Shown: positions 38,555-47,893 of the stretch, in pieces
Layout: the number at the start of each line of letters is the position of its first letter
Position numbering within the stretch: the stretch's first letter is position 1
NCBI RefSeq assembly: GCF_003263785.1
Contig: NZ_JYJK01000087.1
Span: 124,001-188,000, forward strand
Length of the DNA: 64,000 nt
DNA from: Vibrio variabilis
Lineage (GTDB): Bacteria > Pseudomonadota > Gammaproteobacteria > Enterobacterales > Vibrionaceae
Direction: 5' to 3'
Program-made: the position numbers and the translations under genes
Notes under the pieces: generated by a model
Seen by the model: the letters and a program-made list of their open reading frames with translations, nothing else
Told to the model about the DNA's origin: nothing
Databases searched by the model: none

Positions 38555-39487
38555 ATGGAAGCGTTATTACAGCAGGTCGAGAGCTTTAACATTGCCCGTG
38601 AATGGTTTTTGCTGGGTGCGGTATTGCTAGCCGTAACATTGGCGGTATTTACGCTAGGTTTTGTCATGTTTGGGGTTAAATCGGGTGTTGAGCGTCGTGT
38701 TGAGCACTTGGCTGAGCCAGAGGCTAAAAGACAAACGAGTCGAGTTCGTGACACGCTTGAGTCACTATCTCCGCTGTATGTGCCCGGCAACTCTAAAGAA
38801 AAAGAAAGTATTCGCCATCAATTAATGCACGCTGGGTTACATGAGAAAAGTGCGCTGGGTAACTTCTACGCAATAAAGATATTTTCCTTTGTTATTGGTG
38901 TGGTGCTGGCTGGCAGTTTTTATTTAACGCTGAGCGACTTTAGCCAGTTGAATCTGATTATTGCAGTGAGCGTTCTCGGCGGACTGTTTATACCTAACAT
39001 CGTTCTTGACAGAATGGTCAAAAAAAGACAACGAAAAATCCGCGCTGGTGTGCCAGATGCACTCGATCTTCTCGTTGTTTGTACTGAATCTGGGCTGGGT
39101 TTTATGGCAGCGATGAAACGTGTTGCCAACGAAACTTACATCGCACACCCAGAGCTGGCGGATGAGCTGGAAACCGTGTGTATCAAAGTCAAAGCCGGTG
39201 TGGAGTTACCTCAGGCCTTCAACGAGCTAGTCATTCGAACTGGCCTCTATGAACTGAGTGGTTTGGTTAGCATGCTTTCTCATGCATCTAGAATCGGTGG
39301 TAGCTTGTCGGCGACACTTCGTGACTATACTGAAGATTACCGAGACAAACGAAATCAGGCCGCGGAAGAATTAGCTGCGAAGATACCGACCAAAATGATG
39401 TTCCCGATGGTACTGTTTATTTGGCCTTGTTTCTTCATTGTGGCCGTAGGGCCAGCCATCCTAAATATTATGAAAGCTTTCGAGTAA
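38555..39487 (+). CDS. tadC: TadC inner-membrane platform protein (locus 2)
   Basis: A 310-aa T2SSF-domain protein with membrane helices near residues 17-40, 105-150 and the C-terminus (MMFPMVLFIWPCFFIVAVGPA, core FPMVLFIWPCF). The F-domain is VPDALDLLVVCTESGLGFMAA (core ALDLLVVCTESGL). It begins one base after tadB and completes the TadA-TadB-TadC motor of locus 2. Confidence 0.95.
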   Translation: MEALLQQVESFNIAREWFLLGAVLLAVTLAVFTLGFVMFGVKSGVERRVEHLAEPEAKRQTSRVRDTLESLSPLYVPGNSKEKESIRHQLMHAGLHEKSALGNFYAIKIFSFVIGVVLAGSFYLTLSDFSQLNLIIAVSVLGGLFIPNIVLDRMVKKRQRKIRAGVPDALDLLVVCTESGLGFMAAMKRVANETYIAHPELADELETVCIKVKAGVELPQAFNELVIRTGLYELSGLVSMLSHASRIGGSLSATLRDYTEDYRDKRNQAAEELAAKIPTKMMFPMVLFIWPCFFIVAVGPAILNIMKAFE

Positions 39488-39496
39488 GGATACGTT

Positions 39497-40510
39497 ATGA
39501 AAGGCATCAAAATACTCTTTTTAATTGTCATCGTTTTCGGGCTTCAAGCCTGTTCAAGTGGTCCGAAAGAGCCTGCTTATGACACCTCGTTGTATTCAGG
39601 CCGACCAATTGAAACGTTGACTCAGGCTCCGCCGCCTCAGACGGAGATTGAAGCAATACAACGTGGTGACGCGGCACTTGCCGCGAACAATGTGGATTTG
39701 GCGCTGTACGAGTACATTCGCTCTCTCTCATTTGGAACCGAAACCTATAAAGACCAAACTCTGTACACCATAGGGCAAATACACCTTTCACGGGGTAACA
39801 ATGAGCTAGCAGAGAAGGCGTTCCTATTATCGGTTAAAGACAACCCCGATCATGTGATGGCGCATCAGCAGCTTGGTAACTTATATGCTCGGACAGGGCG
39901 TGTTGAGGAATCGGAAAGTTACTTTTTAAGGGCGATTAACGCTGATCAAGTTCGTCAGAACTCAACAAATACCATAGATTTTGATTCAGTTACCAAGTCT
40001 AAGGTAGACAGTTTAAGTGTAGACAGCCAATCCCCAGCGATCGCCTTCATGGGACTTGGGATTTTGGCCGACGTCAATAATAACTATGATGTCGCTAGGT
40101 CGATGTATGAAAAGGCGTATCAAATATCCCCTCAATCTACCAAAATATTGATCAATCAAGGTTACTCTTACTATATGTCGGGAGACTATAGTAAAGCGCA
40201 GTCATACACACAGAAAGCACTAAAGCGTGAGCCAGAAAATGAGAAAGCGCAAAACAACATGGCGCTTATTTATCTAGCTCAGGGGTATGAAAATCGTGCG
40301 TTAAACATGTTTAGCCGTCATCTTGAAAAACCCGAGGCTTTAAACAATGTCGGGTACTTTCTTATGCTAAAAGGCAAGCCCGAGCGTGCGATTCCATACT
40401 TTCAGCAGGCAATCGATGCTAAGCCATCATACTATGAATTAGCCAACGATAATCTGGAACGTGCTCTTTCTGAAGTGCGCAATAAAGAAGTGATAATTTC
40501 CAACAACTAG
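39497..40510 (+). CDS. tadD: TadD TPR lipoprotein (locus 2)
   Basis: A 337-aa lipoprotein (VIVFGLQACSS, lipidated Cys near residue 19) with about seven tetratricopeptide repeats spread from residue 55 to 325 (for example GQIHLSRGNNELAEKAF and MALIYLAQGYENRALNMF). It is the last gene of locus 2 and is followed by a terminator. It is about 100 residues longer than TadD of locus 1. Confidence 0.93.
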   Translation: MKGIKILFLIVIVFGLQACSSGPKEPAYDTSLYSGRPIETLTQAPPPQTEIEAIQRGDAALAANNVDLALYEYIRSLSFGTETYKDQTLYTIGQIHLSRGNNELAEKAFLLSVKDNPDHVMAHQQLGNLYARTGRVEESESYFLRAINADQVRQNSTNTIDFDSVTKSKVDSLSVDSQSPAIAFMGLGILADVNNNYDVARSMYEKAYQISPQSTKILINQGYSYYMSGDYSKAQSYTQKALKREPENEKAQNNMALIYLAQGYENRALNMFSRHLEKPEALNNVGYFLMLKGKPERAIPYFQQAIDAKPSYYELANDNLERALSEVRNKEVIISNN

Positions 40511-40544
40511 TCTTACTCGCGTTAAACGCGTTTCGTAGCAGCAA

Positions 40545-40580
40545 AGTGGCGCGCCCAAGGATGGGTGGCCGCTTTTTTTT
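40545..40580 (+). terminator. terminator of Tad locus 2
   Basis: AGTGGC and GCCC (from 40545) pair with GGGTGGCCGCT (40563-40573), with a small internal loop, followed by a run of eight T. It marks the end of the plus-strand tad-2 transcript. Confidence 0.75.
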
Positions 40581-40601
40581 GTTCTAAATTCTTCGTTATG
40601 T

Positions 40602-40626
40602 AAAAACGCCCTTTTACTAAAGGGCG
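40602..40626 (-). terminator. terminator for the DUF4382 gene
   Basis: CGCCCTTT (40607-40614) pairs with AAAGGGCG (40619-40626). On the minus strand the stem is followed by TTTTTA (40602-40606 complement). It lies 30 nt beyond the DUF4382 stop. Confidence 0.85.
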
Positions 40627-40656
40627 CTTTGAATGTAAGTAGATTAGTTGTTGGAA

Positions 40657-41685
40657 TTAGAACTCAACACTCGTGTCTTGATTACCAACTACCGCTACAT
40701 CGGATTGAGTACTAAAGATGTTGAAACCCGCTGCCACAGGATCTGAGCCTTCTTCGCCATCGTCATGCTGAGCCGTACAAGTGTAACCAAGGTTGTAGCT
40801 ACCCGGATCTAGGAAACCAAATGAGAATTCGTAGACTTGCTGCGTTTCATTGTAACTTACGCTCGCAGAGGTTAGAGGCTTAACGGTATCAGTTCCGCCA
40901 ATGGGCGCCATGTTTTCTTGTGTAGTACCGCTTTCATACAAGTACACAGCTTGCGCGACATTGGCGTCCGCTGGGTCGTTACAAGCGTTGAACGTCGCTG
41001 TTGTTACGGTGCCTTCAATATTTCCAGTCACAGCGGTATTGATCAGAGTGACCGAGGTACGTTGAATGCTGTAATCTGGGAAGGTCGAGGTATTTTTTAA
41101 ACCTCGTCGTAGGTCAAACTCTACAGCAAAGTCATTGTTTTGCGGATTTACCGCAAACGAATCATTGAAGTACAGTACACCTGTGTTGTCTATTTTACCT
41201 ACACCCTGTGGGCAGGCGCCGTTACCTTTAACGGACAACTCGCGCTCGGTATTGTCATCTTCAATTACGTAGGAGGGGTGGGTCGGGTGATCACCATCGT
41301 TCGCGAACACGCATAGCTTGTAGTTACCGACAGTCACTACTTCATCTTTAATCAGCGGCATGACTTTACTGCCTTGATAGTCAAGCAGGTTGACGCTCAG
41401 TGGCACCGGGTCTTCACCGTCAGGAATAGGGTTGCCATTCTCATCAACCGGGTTGCCTTCATCGTCAGTCAAGTACACATCATAGATAAGTGGTGAGCCA
41501 CCACCTTGTGGCAACAGTGCCACGGTGCCAAAGGTCACAACAACCTCTTTGACCTCATCCACGGGAGCGTCTGTAACGCTGAGCGTCACAGGCGTCGTTG
41601 CTGCTGGAGAGCTTGAATCTCCACCACATCCAACGAGTGCAAGTGACACGACACCTGCAACGGCGGTAAGCTTTAAATACTTCAT
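40657..41685 (-). CDS. DUF4382 domain lipoprotein
   Basis: A 342-aa lipoprotein (LALVGCGGDSSS, lipidated Cys near residue 20). The TPVTLSVTDAPVDEVKEVVVTF start (core VTDAPVDEVKEVVV) is the hallmark of DUF4382, a beta-sandwich domain of unknown role. An acidic insert (DDEGNPVDENGNPIPDGED) looks like a calcium-binding loop. The C-terminal half is a second beta-rich region with several Cys. Likely on the outer membrane or periplasmic. It follows a small secreted protein by 39 nt, apparently as one operon. Confidence 0.85.
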   Translation of the reverse strand: MKYLKLTAVAGVVSLALVGCGGDSSSPAATTPVTLSVTDAPVDEVKEVVVTFGTVALLPQGGGSPLIYDVYLTDDEGNPVDENGNPIPDGEDPVPLSVNLLDYQGSKVMPLIKDEVVTVGNYKLCVFANDGDHPTHPSYVIEDDNTERELSVKGNGACPQGVGKIDNTGVLYFNDSFAVNPQNNDFAVEFDLRRGLKNTSTFPDYSIQRTSVTLINTAVTGNIEGTVTTATFNACNDPADANVAQAVYLYESGTTQENMAPIGGTDTVKPLTSASVSYNETQQVYEFSFGFLDPGSYNLGYTCTAQHDDGEEGSDPVAAGFNIFSTQSDVAVVGNQDTSVEF

Positions 41686-41724
41686 AATTCATTCCTTAAT
41701 TACACTGCTGGTAAAGCGCGATGA

Positions 41725-42006
41725 TTAATCATCGTCTTTGTCGCGGTCTTTACCTTTGTTGTTTTTGTCCTTGCCGTGCCCTTTGCCTGGGTTATCGTCG
41801 CCATGGACGCTTCGGTTGTCCCCCTTGTTTTTATTGCCGCCTTTTGAGCCGTCATCACAATCTTCTGAACGTAGTGTCATCACGTCACCTTCGATTTTTC
41901 GGCAATCGTCACTGATTTCCATGCGATCGCCTTTGATGGTGACATCTGCTTGTGCTGCAGAAAGGGGGATTAAAGCGCCAAGAGCCAATGAGACGAGTAC
42001 TTTCAT
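41725..42006 (-). CDS. small exported protein with charged low-complexity tail
   Basis: A 93-aa protein. A signal peptide (MKVLVSLALGALIPLSAAQA) precedes a short domain with two Cys (SDDCRKIEG and SEDCDDG, likely one disulfide), then a tail of about 43 residues made almost only of Lys, Asp, Gly, Asn and His. The ATG at 42006 has AGGTAGG upstream; a start 12 codons earlier lacks support. I know no family for it. The Asp-rich tail could bind divalent metal. It shares an operon with the DUF4382 lipoprotein gene. Confidence 0.75.
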   Translation of the reverse strand: MKVLVSLALGALIPLSAAQADVTIKGDRMEISDDCRKIEGDVMTLRSEDCDDGSKGGNKNKGDNRSVHGDDNPGKGHGKDKNNKGKDRDKDDD

Positions 42007-42042
42007 TGCTAACCTACCTTTGTAAGTTGTGGGACACGTCAA

Positions 42043-42224
42043 GCGTGTATAGGTTAGTTAAGTTTAGTAACAATATGTCAGAGCTATTCAATGCCGGGAA
42101 AGGATTTTGTCAGCGCATACCAGAAGTGAGACACGTTGTCAGAAAATCGGCCACCCCTTATGAGATAGGGCGCACAAGAAAAAGCAGCATGATTTGCTGG
42201 CGTTTTTAGCTTAGTGAAATCAGT
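42043..42224. other. gap between charged-tail gene and cobA
   Basis: This 182-nt stretch holds no convincing gene. It must carry the promoter of the minus-strand pair at 40657-42006; no clear -35/-10 pair stood out. Confidence 0.3.
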
Positions 42225-42980
42225 TTAGTTAAACCACTTTAGTTTGTCGTGCAATTGGGTCACACTCCCAACCACTATTAAGGCTGGGCTTTCTGCTTCG
42301 CTGGCCATTTGAGGTAGCGTGTTGAGTGCACCTTGGAAAACACGCTGTTCTTTGCGCGTGCCATTTTCAATTACTGCGCACGGTGTGTTTTCATCAAGGC
42401 CATGGGTAATGAGCTTGTCAGTAATGCGTCCGCTTTGTTTTAGACCCATATAGAAGACGAGCGTGTTGTTGGATTGGGCAAGAGACCCCATTCGATTTCA
42501 CGGCCATCTTTTTGTACGTGACCGGTGATAAACTGAACGCTTTGCGCGTGGTCGCGGTGAGTAAGGGGAATACCTGCATACGCTGTTGCTCCAGCCGCCG
42601 CCGTGATGCCAGGAACCACTTCGAAGTTAATACCGTTCTCAGCTAAGGTTTCTAGCTCTTCACCGCCGCGGCCAAAGATAAAACGAATCCCCACCTTTTA
42701 GCCTAACCACTTTGTGACCTTCTTTGGCTTTCTCTACCAAGATTTGGTTGATCTGATCTTGTGGAACGCAGTGATAGTCGAGCTTCTTGCCTACATAGAT
42801 CATCTCTGCACCAGGTTTTGCCAGCGACAGGATATCTTTGGATACGAGTCTATCGAAAACGACGACATCCGCAGACTGAATCACGCGATATCCTTTCACT
42901 GTCAAAAGATCAGGGTCTCCCGGCCCCGCACCGACTAACGAAACAAAGCCGGCATTTAAAGATGTGTGATTAGTGGTCAT
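42225..42980 (-). CDS. cobA: uroporphyrinogen-III C-methyltransferase (two frame breaks)
   Basis: S-adenosylmethionine-dependent SUMT that makes precorrin-2 for siroheme, the cofactor of NirB; joined length about 251 aa. Motifs: [16 protein letters not shown] at the N-terminus, [34 protein letters not shown] and FYMGL. Break 1 near 42680-42683 is best explained by one extra T on the coding strand, restoring [14 protein letters not shown]. Break 2 at 42486-42489 is one lost G, restoring [11 protein letters not shown]. Last gene of the nirB-nirD-nirC-cobA operon. A terminator precedes it, so some expression may be independent. Confidence 0.9.
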
Positions 42981-43055
42981 AAGCTACGCCTATCAAATCT
43001 AAATTTGGGTATAAAGAGTGATACTCGGCAGTACGACTTTTTATAACCAAAGAGG

Positions 43056-43083
43056 TAAAAGACCTCACCACGAAGGTGAGGTC
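43056..43083 (-). terminator. hairpin between nirC and cobA
   Basis: GACCTCACC (43061-43069) pairs perfectly with GGTGAGGTC (43075-43083); on the minus strand TTTTACC follows. Probably a partial terminator inside the nir operon. Confidence 0.75.
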
Positions 43084-43092
43084 ATATCGAGA

Positions 43093-43953
43093 TTATTTCG
43101 CGCTTAGCGCTGGTTCAGCTTGCACTTGTTCTTCTGTTTCACTAGAGATTGAAGGTGCAGTTTTAGCGTGAGTTAGGTAAAGCGGGATACATGTCATGAT
43201 TAGACCGCCAACGATGTTACCTAGGATGGTAGGGATAAGGTTGAAGTTCAACCAAGTCGCGATACCAAAGTCAGCACCTAGAATCATGCCTAGTGGGAAT
43301 AGGAACATGTTGACTACTGTGTGCTCAAATACGAGTGCGAAGAAGATGAAGATTGGGAACCACATCATAGCCACACGGCCTGCAACAGTGCGTGCTGTCA
43401 TGTTACCGATTACGCCTAGACAAACCATTAGGTTACAGAAGATGCCGCGCACGAAACAGGTGATCCATCCGTCCATACCCATGTTTTCAAAACCAAGGCT
43501 ACGAGCCGTAGAAACCGCAATGAACTTCTTCGCTACTGCGTTTAGCTCAAGAGAGAAGTTGCCTGTTAGCGAAACAGCCACAAGGTAAGCAACAATCAGT
43601 GAACCGATAAGGTTACCCAGACCCACTAGACCCCAGCAGCGCATGATACGGCTCCAAGTGATACCTGGGCGGTTTTCAAATTTTGCTAAAGGTGCGAGAC
43701 CGAAAACGCCGGTTACTAGGTCATAACCCATCACGCTCAGAATCACGAAACCAACAGGAAATACGAGTGCGCCCACAATACCGATTCCAGTTTGTACCAT
43801 AGTAGTGATTGCAACCACCACCGCTAGTGATAGAATCACGCCAGCCATTGTGCCGCGTAAAAGTAGATCGCGAGTGCTGGTTTTGGTCTTCGCTTCGCCA
43901 ACGTCGATCATAGTTTGAACGAATTGTGCAGGTTTAAAATCAGTAGACATCAT
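43093..43953 (-). CDS. nirC: formate/nitrite transporter family protein (NirC-like)
   Basis: A 286-aa FNT-family channel with six membrane helices and a polar C-terminal tail. Family marks are ARSLGFENMG in the helix-broken region and ITCFVRGIFCNLMVCLGV with the LVCLG-type signature. In an operon with nirBD it most likely imports nitrite. 112 nt after nirD. GGAGAGAC precedes the first of two adjacent ATGs. Confidence 0.92.
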   Translation of the reverse strand: MMSTDFKPAQFVQTMIDVGEAKTKTSTRDLLLRGTMAGVILSLAVVVAITTMVQTGIGIVGALVFPVGFVILSVMGYDLVTGVFGLAPLAKFENRPGITWSRIMRCWGLVGLGNLIGSLIVAYLVAVSLTGNFSLELNAVAKKFIAVSTARSLGFENMGMDGWITCFVRGIFCNLMVCLGVIGNMTARTVAGRVAMMWFPIFIFFALVFEHTVVNMFLFPLGMILGADFGIATWLNFNLIPTILGNIVGGLIMTCIPLYLTHAKTAPSISSETEEQVQAEPALSAK

Positions 43954-44065
43954 GTCTCTCCAACAAAGTGTAAAAATAAAAAAGTTAAGATTGAATAGTG
44001 ATAGGGGCTAGGGTGGCTAACCCCTATAGGCTATTCATTCTCTAGAACGCGTTTTCTAGAAGCGG

Positions 44066-44389
44066 TTAAGCAGAAATCTCTACCGCACCTTTAGTCACGC
44101 GAGCTTTGTAAGCTTTCACGCTAAAGCGCTCATCTTCCATGCACGCACCTGTTGTCAGGTTAAAGCGCTGCTTCTTAAGCGGGCTTGCAACCCAAAGTTC
44201 GCCTTGGTGCTCAACAATCAAACCACGTGATAGCACGTTAGATTGATAGAACGGATCCATGTTGCTGATAGCGCGGACTTCTTCTGCAGCGCTTGGGCGG
44301 AAAACCGCAACCTGCTGACCGTCAATCAATGCACAAACGCCTGTGCCTGGGACGATATCTTGGATGTCACATACTTTTTGAAATGCCAT
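44066..44389 (-). CDS. nirD: nitrite reductase (NADH) small subunit
   Basis: A 107-aa NirD, the Rieske-like small subunit of cytoplasmic NADH nitrite reductase that converts nitrite to ammonia. As in the enterobacterial protein, it keeps the fold (CALIDGQQVAVFR, SPLKKQRFNLTTGAC) but not the Cys/His cluster ligands. It starts two bases after nirB ends. Confidence 0.95.
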   Translation of the reverse strand: MAFQKVCDIQDIVPGTGVCALIDGQQVAVFRPSAAEEVRAISNMDPFYQSNVLSRGLIVEHQGELWVASPLKKQRFNLTTGACMEDERFSVKAYKARVTKGAVEISA

Positions 44390-44391
44390 GA

Positions 44392-46950
44392 TTACTTCTC
44401 CAGCTCAACGTGTAGAATGTCGCCTTTCGCTTCAGGGTGTTTCTCAGTGAATGTCGCTGGACGGTGTTGGTCACGCTCTTGAACGAATACCACATTGTCA
44501 TCACGTAGGTCACTGTTAATGAAGTGAGCAAAGCGCGTAAGCTGAGACTCGTCTTCAATCGTGTTCTTCCACTCACAGCTGTAATCGCCCACCAGACGCT
44601 GAACGTCAGCTTCAAGCTGCTCGTTGATACCAAGCTTGTTATCAACGATAACTTCACGTAAGTAGTCCACACCACCTTCCATGTTTTCCATCCAAACTGA
44701 CGTGCGTTGTAGTGGCGCAGCGGTGCGGATGTAGAACATCATGAAGCGGTCGATGTATTGAATTAGCGTTGCTTCGTCTAGATCAGAAGCCAGTAGGTCT
44801 GCGTGACGAGGCTTCATACCGCCGTTACCACATACGTACATGTTCCAACCTGCGTCAGTGGCGATGATGCCAAGGTCTTTACCTTGCGCTTCTGCACACT
44901 CACGAGTACAGCCAGAGACACCAAACTTCATCTTATGAGGAGTACGGATGCCTTTGTAACGGTTCTCGATGCGAGAGCCTAGGCCAACTGAGTCTTGAAC
45001 GCCGTAACGACACCAAGTGGAGCCCACACACGTTTTCGCCATGCGAAGTGCTTTTGCGTACGCTTGACCTGTCTCGTAACCTGCGTCAATCAGCTTCTTC
45101 CAGATAGCTGGAAGATCGTCTTTTTGCGCACCGAACAGACCGATACGTTGTGCACCCGTCACCTTGGTGTAAAGGTTGTATTCTGCAGCTACTTCAGCCA
45201 GCACTTTTAGCGCTTGAGGTGTGACTTCACCGCCAGCCATACGTGGGATAACAGAGTAAGTACCGTCTTTTTGGATGTTACCTAGGAAGTTATCGTTAGT
45301 ATCGTGTAGCTTCACTAGCTCAGGCTTAAGGATGTGGTCACCCCAGCAAGACGCTAGGATAGAGCCAGCAAGTGGCTTACAGACTTCACAGCCGTAGCCT
45401 GTACCGTGTTTTTCAAGTAGCTCTTCAAACGTCTTGATCTCTCCGATACGTACTAGGTGGAACAGCTCTTGACGAGAGTAAGCAAAGTGCTCACACACAT
45501 CGTTCTTAACTTCGATACCAGACTTCGCAAGTTCAGCATTAAGAACTGAAGTCACAAGAGGGATACAACCACCACAGCCAGTGCCTGCGCCAGTCACCGC
45601 CTTAATGTCGCCAATGGTGTGGTGACCTTGAGCAACTGCCTCTGCAATCTTGCCTTTAGTAACGTCAAAGCAAGAACAGATAACCGCTGACTCAGGAAGA
45701 GAATCAGCACCTAGAGTCGGTTTTTCAGCGCCAGCGTGTGCTGGAAGAATAAGTGCATCAGGGTGCTCCGGTAGGTCGATTTCGTTCAGCATTAGTTGAA
45801 GTAGGTCGCCGTAGTCAGAAGTATCACCAACCATGACTGCACCAAGAAGCTTCTTGTTGTCTTCAGAAACGATGAGGCGCTTATACACTTCTTGCTCTTC
45901 GTTTTGGTAAACGTAGCTCTTACAGCCAGGAGTGCGACCGTTAGCGTCACCAATTGAGCCTACTTTCACGCCGAGAAGCTTAAGCTTCGCCGACATGTCA
46001 GCGCCTTCGAATTTGCTGTCGTTACCAACGATGTGGTCAACCGCAACTGTAGCCATCTTGTAGCCAGGAGCCACTAGGCCGTAGAACATTTCGTTCCAAG
46101 ACGCACATTCACCAATCGCGTAGATGTTTTCATCCGACGTTTGGCAGAAGTCGTTGATAGCAATACCGCCACGAGGAGCAATATCTAGCTTCATTTCGCG
46201 AGCAAGTTTGTCTTGAGGGCGGATACCTGCAGAGAACACGATGAAATCAGTTTCTAGCTCAGTACCGTCAGCAAAGCGCATCACATTACGCGCTGTTTTG
46301 CCTTCAGGCGCAATTTCTAGCGTGTTCTTGCTGGTGTGAACGTTCACGCCCATGCTTTCAATTTTTGAACGAAGCTGGTTACCGCCCGCTTGGTCTAGCT
46401 GCTCAGCCATAAGTTTTGGTGCGAATTCAACCACGTGAGTTTCTACACCCAGTGCTTTCAGTGCACCGGCAGCTTCAAGACCTAGCAGACCACCACCGAT
46501 AACTACGCCGCTCTTGCTCTTCTTAGCGGTTGCTTCGATAGCTTTAAGATCTTCGATAGTACGGTAAACAAAACAGTCTTTGCTTTCGTTGCCTTTGATA
46601 GGCGGAACAAATGGGAAAGAGCCAGTAGCGAGGATGAGTTTGTCGTATTTGATTTCACGACCAGTGCTGGAATAAACGATGTGGTTTTCACGATTAATAT
46701 TGATAGCACGCTCGCCAATCAATACGTTAATGCCGTGCTTTTGGTAAAAACCTTCTTTAACGAGAGAGAGCTCGTCAGCAGTGTGGTGCGAAAAATAAGA
46801 GGAAAGGTGCACACGGTCGTACGCAACGCGGGGTTCTTCGCAGAAGACAGTCACTTCATAGTTAGTCATATCTGCTTTCTCGACTAAGTCCTCGAGATAG
46901 CGATGACCAACCATGCCGTTTCCTACGACGACAAGCTTCATCTTGCTCAT
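44392..46950 (-). CDS. nirB: nitrite reductase (NADH) large subunit
   Basis: An 852-aa NirB, intact. FAD/NADH oxidoreductase domain (VVVGNGMVGHRYLEDL at the start, GGGLLGLEAAGALKALG near residue 155), a BFD-like [2Fe-2S] region (VICSCFDVTKGK, GTGCGGCIPLV), and the sulfite/nitrite reductase domain with CVGSTWC and CTRECA siroheme-[4Fe-4S] ligands. With NirD it reduces nitrite to ammonium in the cytoplasm under anaerobic or nitrate-rich growth. A good FNR-like box lies 66 nt upstream of the start codon. Confidence 0.98.
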   Translation of the reverse strand: MSKMKLVVVGNGMVGHRYLEDLVEKADMTNYEVTVFCEEPRVAYDRVHLSSYFSHHTADELSLVKEGFYQKHGINVLIGERAININRENHIVYSSTGREIKYDKLILATGSFPFVPPIKGNESKDCFVYRTIEDLKAIEATAKKSKSGVVIGGGLLGLEAAGALKALGVETHVVEFAPKLMAEQLDQAGGNQLRSKIESMGVNVHTSKNTLEIAPEGKTARNVMRFADGTELETDFIVFSAGIRPQDKLAREMKLDIAPRGGIAINDFCQTSDENIYAIGECASWNEMFYGLVAPGYKMATVAVDHIVGNDSKFEGADMSAKLKLLGVKVGSIGDANGRTPGCKSYVYQNEEQEVYKRLIVSEDNKKLLGAVMVGDTSDYGDLLQLMLNEIDLPEHPDALILPAHAGAEKPTLGADSLPESAVICSCFDVTKGKIAEAVAQGHHTIGDIKAVTGAGTGCGGCIPLVTSVLNAELAKSGIEVKNDVCEHFAYSRQELFHLVRIGEIKTFEELLEKHGTGYGCEVCKPLAGSILASCWGDHILKPELVKLHDTNDNFLGNIQKDGTYSVIPRMAGGEVTPQALKVLAEVAAEYNLYTKVTGAQRIGLFGAQKDDLPAIWKKLIDAGYETGQAYAKALRMAKTCVGSTWCRYGVQDSVGLGSRIENRYKGIRTPHKMKFGVSGCTRECAEAQGKDLGIIATDAGWNMYVCGNGGMKPRHADLLASDLDEATLIQYIDRFMMFYIRTAAPLQRTSVWMENMEGGVDYLREVIVDNKLGINEQLEADVQRLVGDYSCEWKNTIEDESQLTRFAHFINSDLRDDNVVFVQERDQHRPATFTEKHPEAKGDILHVELEK

Positions 46951-47015
46951 GATTATACCTAAGTGTTAGTTCTTCAAATCTGTCTGCATTGTTATTTGTG
47001 AAAGCAAATTAATAC

Positions 47016-47029
47016 ATGATGTAAATCAA
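47016..47029 (-). promoter_or_regulatory. FNR box of the nir operon
   Basis: On the minus strand TTGAT-TTAC-ATCAT matches the FNR consensus TTGAT-N4-ATCAA at 9 of 10 positions. With a transcription start about 41 nt downstream, it would leave a leader of about 30 nt to nirB. Nearby, AGGGGTA at 47052-47058 is a NarL/NarP-type heptamer (TACCCCT on the minus strand); a partner heptamer is weak. Confidence 0.65.
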
Positions 47030-47272
47030 TTACGGATTTAAACTACTCTAAAGGGGTAGAGTGAGTGGTGATTTATCCGACTAGACGATGTTTTACGAAG
47101 TGAATTATCGGAAATTACTATGATAAAGAGGAGGTGTTGAGACTTTTCTAGGGAATTTGCCATCAGATGTACGTTGGCGTACATCTGATCTATTCATATT
47201 TTGATTTATTTTTGTATGGAAATTACAAAACTGGAAGTTGAAGTCGTCAAGGCTTGTGTGCGATTAACCTAG

Positions 47273-47893
47273 TCAACCAATAAAAAGCCACACACCAACG
47301 CCACACATCAGTGTGCCTGCGATGCGATTCATGGTTCGTACATTGTTAGCGTTGCCCAGGGTGCGCTTTAAACCTTTACCACCGGTTGCGTAGATCGTCA
47401 TGCAGACGAACTCACTGACCAAGATAATGGCAAGCATCATAGTAACCTGGCCAAACATTGACTTGGATTGATCGATAAAAGGTGGAAGCAGTGAAATCAT
47501 GAAAGCCCAACCTTTAGGGTTGGCGATGGCTGTGACAAAGCCTTGTACAACAAGATCCCAATCGTTGTGACGTGACGATTGCTCAACCTCGGATGTGATG
47601 GCGAGTTTACCGCGTGAACGCCACATTTGAACGCCTAAATAGAAGAGATAAGTCGCACCGACTGCTTTGAAAATGGTGAACACTTCTGGATATCTCAACA
47701 TCACTGCCGCGATACCCAAAATAGCCGCGAGAGCAACAACCGCAACGCCTAATAGCTCACCAATCATCATCCACAACGTACGTCGATAACCAATGCTCAT
47801 GCCCATAGTAAGGGCAAGCGTCATGCACATACCTGGAGTAATCGATACAAAGAAAAAGGTGGGGATGAATATCGTCAGCGTAGCCCAGTCCAT
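47273..47893 (-). CDS. LysE/RhtB family amino acid exporter
   Basis: A 206-aa LysE-type exporter with six membrane helices. It shows FVSITPGMCMTLALTMG (the family's TPGP-like start), VGATYLFYLGVQMWRS, and the ANPKGWAFMISLLPPFID motif. Substrate unknown, probably an amino acid or derivative. I chose the ATG at 47893 over an upstream TTG because it gives the family's usual start. Monocistronic by position. Confidence 0.87.
   Translation of the reverse strand: MDWATLTIFIPTFFFVSITPGMCMTLALTMGMSIGYRRTLWMMIGELLGVAVVALAAILGIAAVMLRYPEVFTIFKAVGATYLFYLGVQMWRSRGKLAITSEVEQSSRHNDWDLVVQGFVTAIANPKGWAFMISLLPPFIDQSKSMFGQVTMMLAIILVSEFVCMTIYATGGKGLKRTLGNANNVRTMNRIAGTLMCGVGVWLFIG

Noticed and set aside
10302..40510. 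Treating the whole tad block as a mobile element.
   Set aside because: No integrase, transposase, tRNA gene or flanking direct repeat was seen at the edges.
47044..47058. A full NarP 7-2-7 site.
   Set aside because: Only one heptamer (TACCCCT, minus strand) fits; the other half TACTCTA fails at two positions and the spacing is 1 nt.
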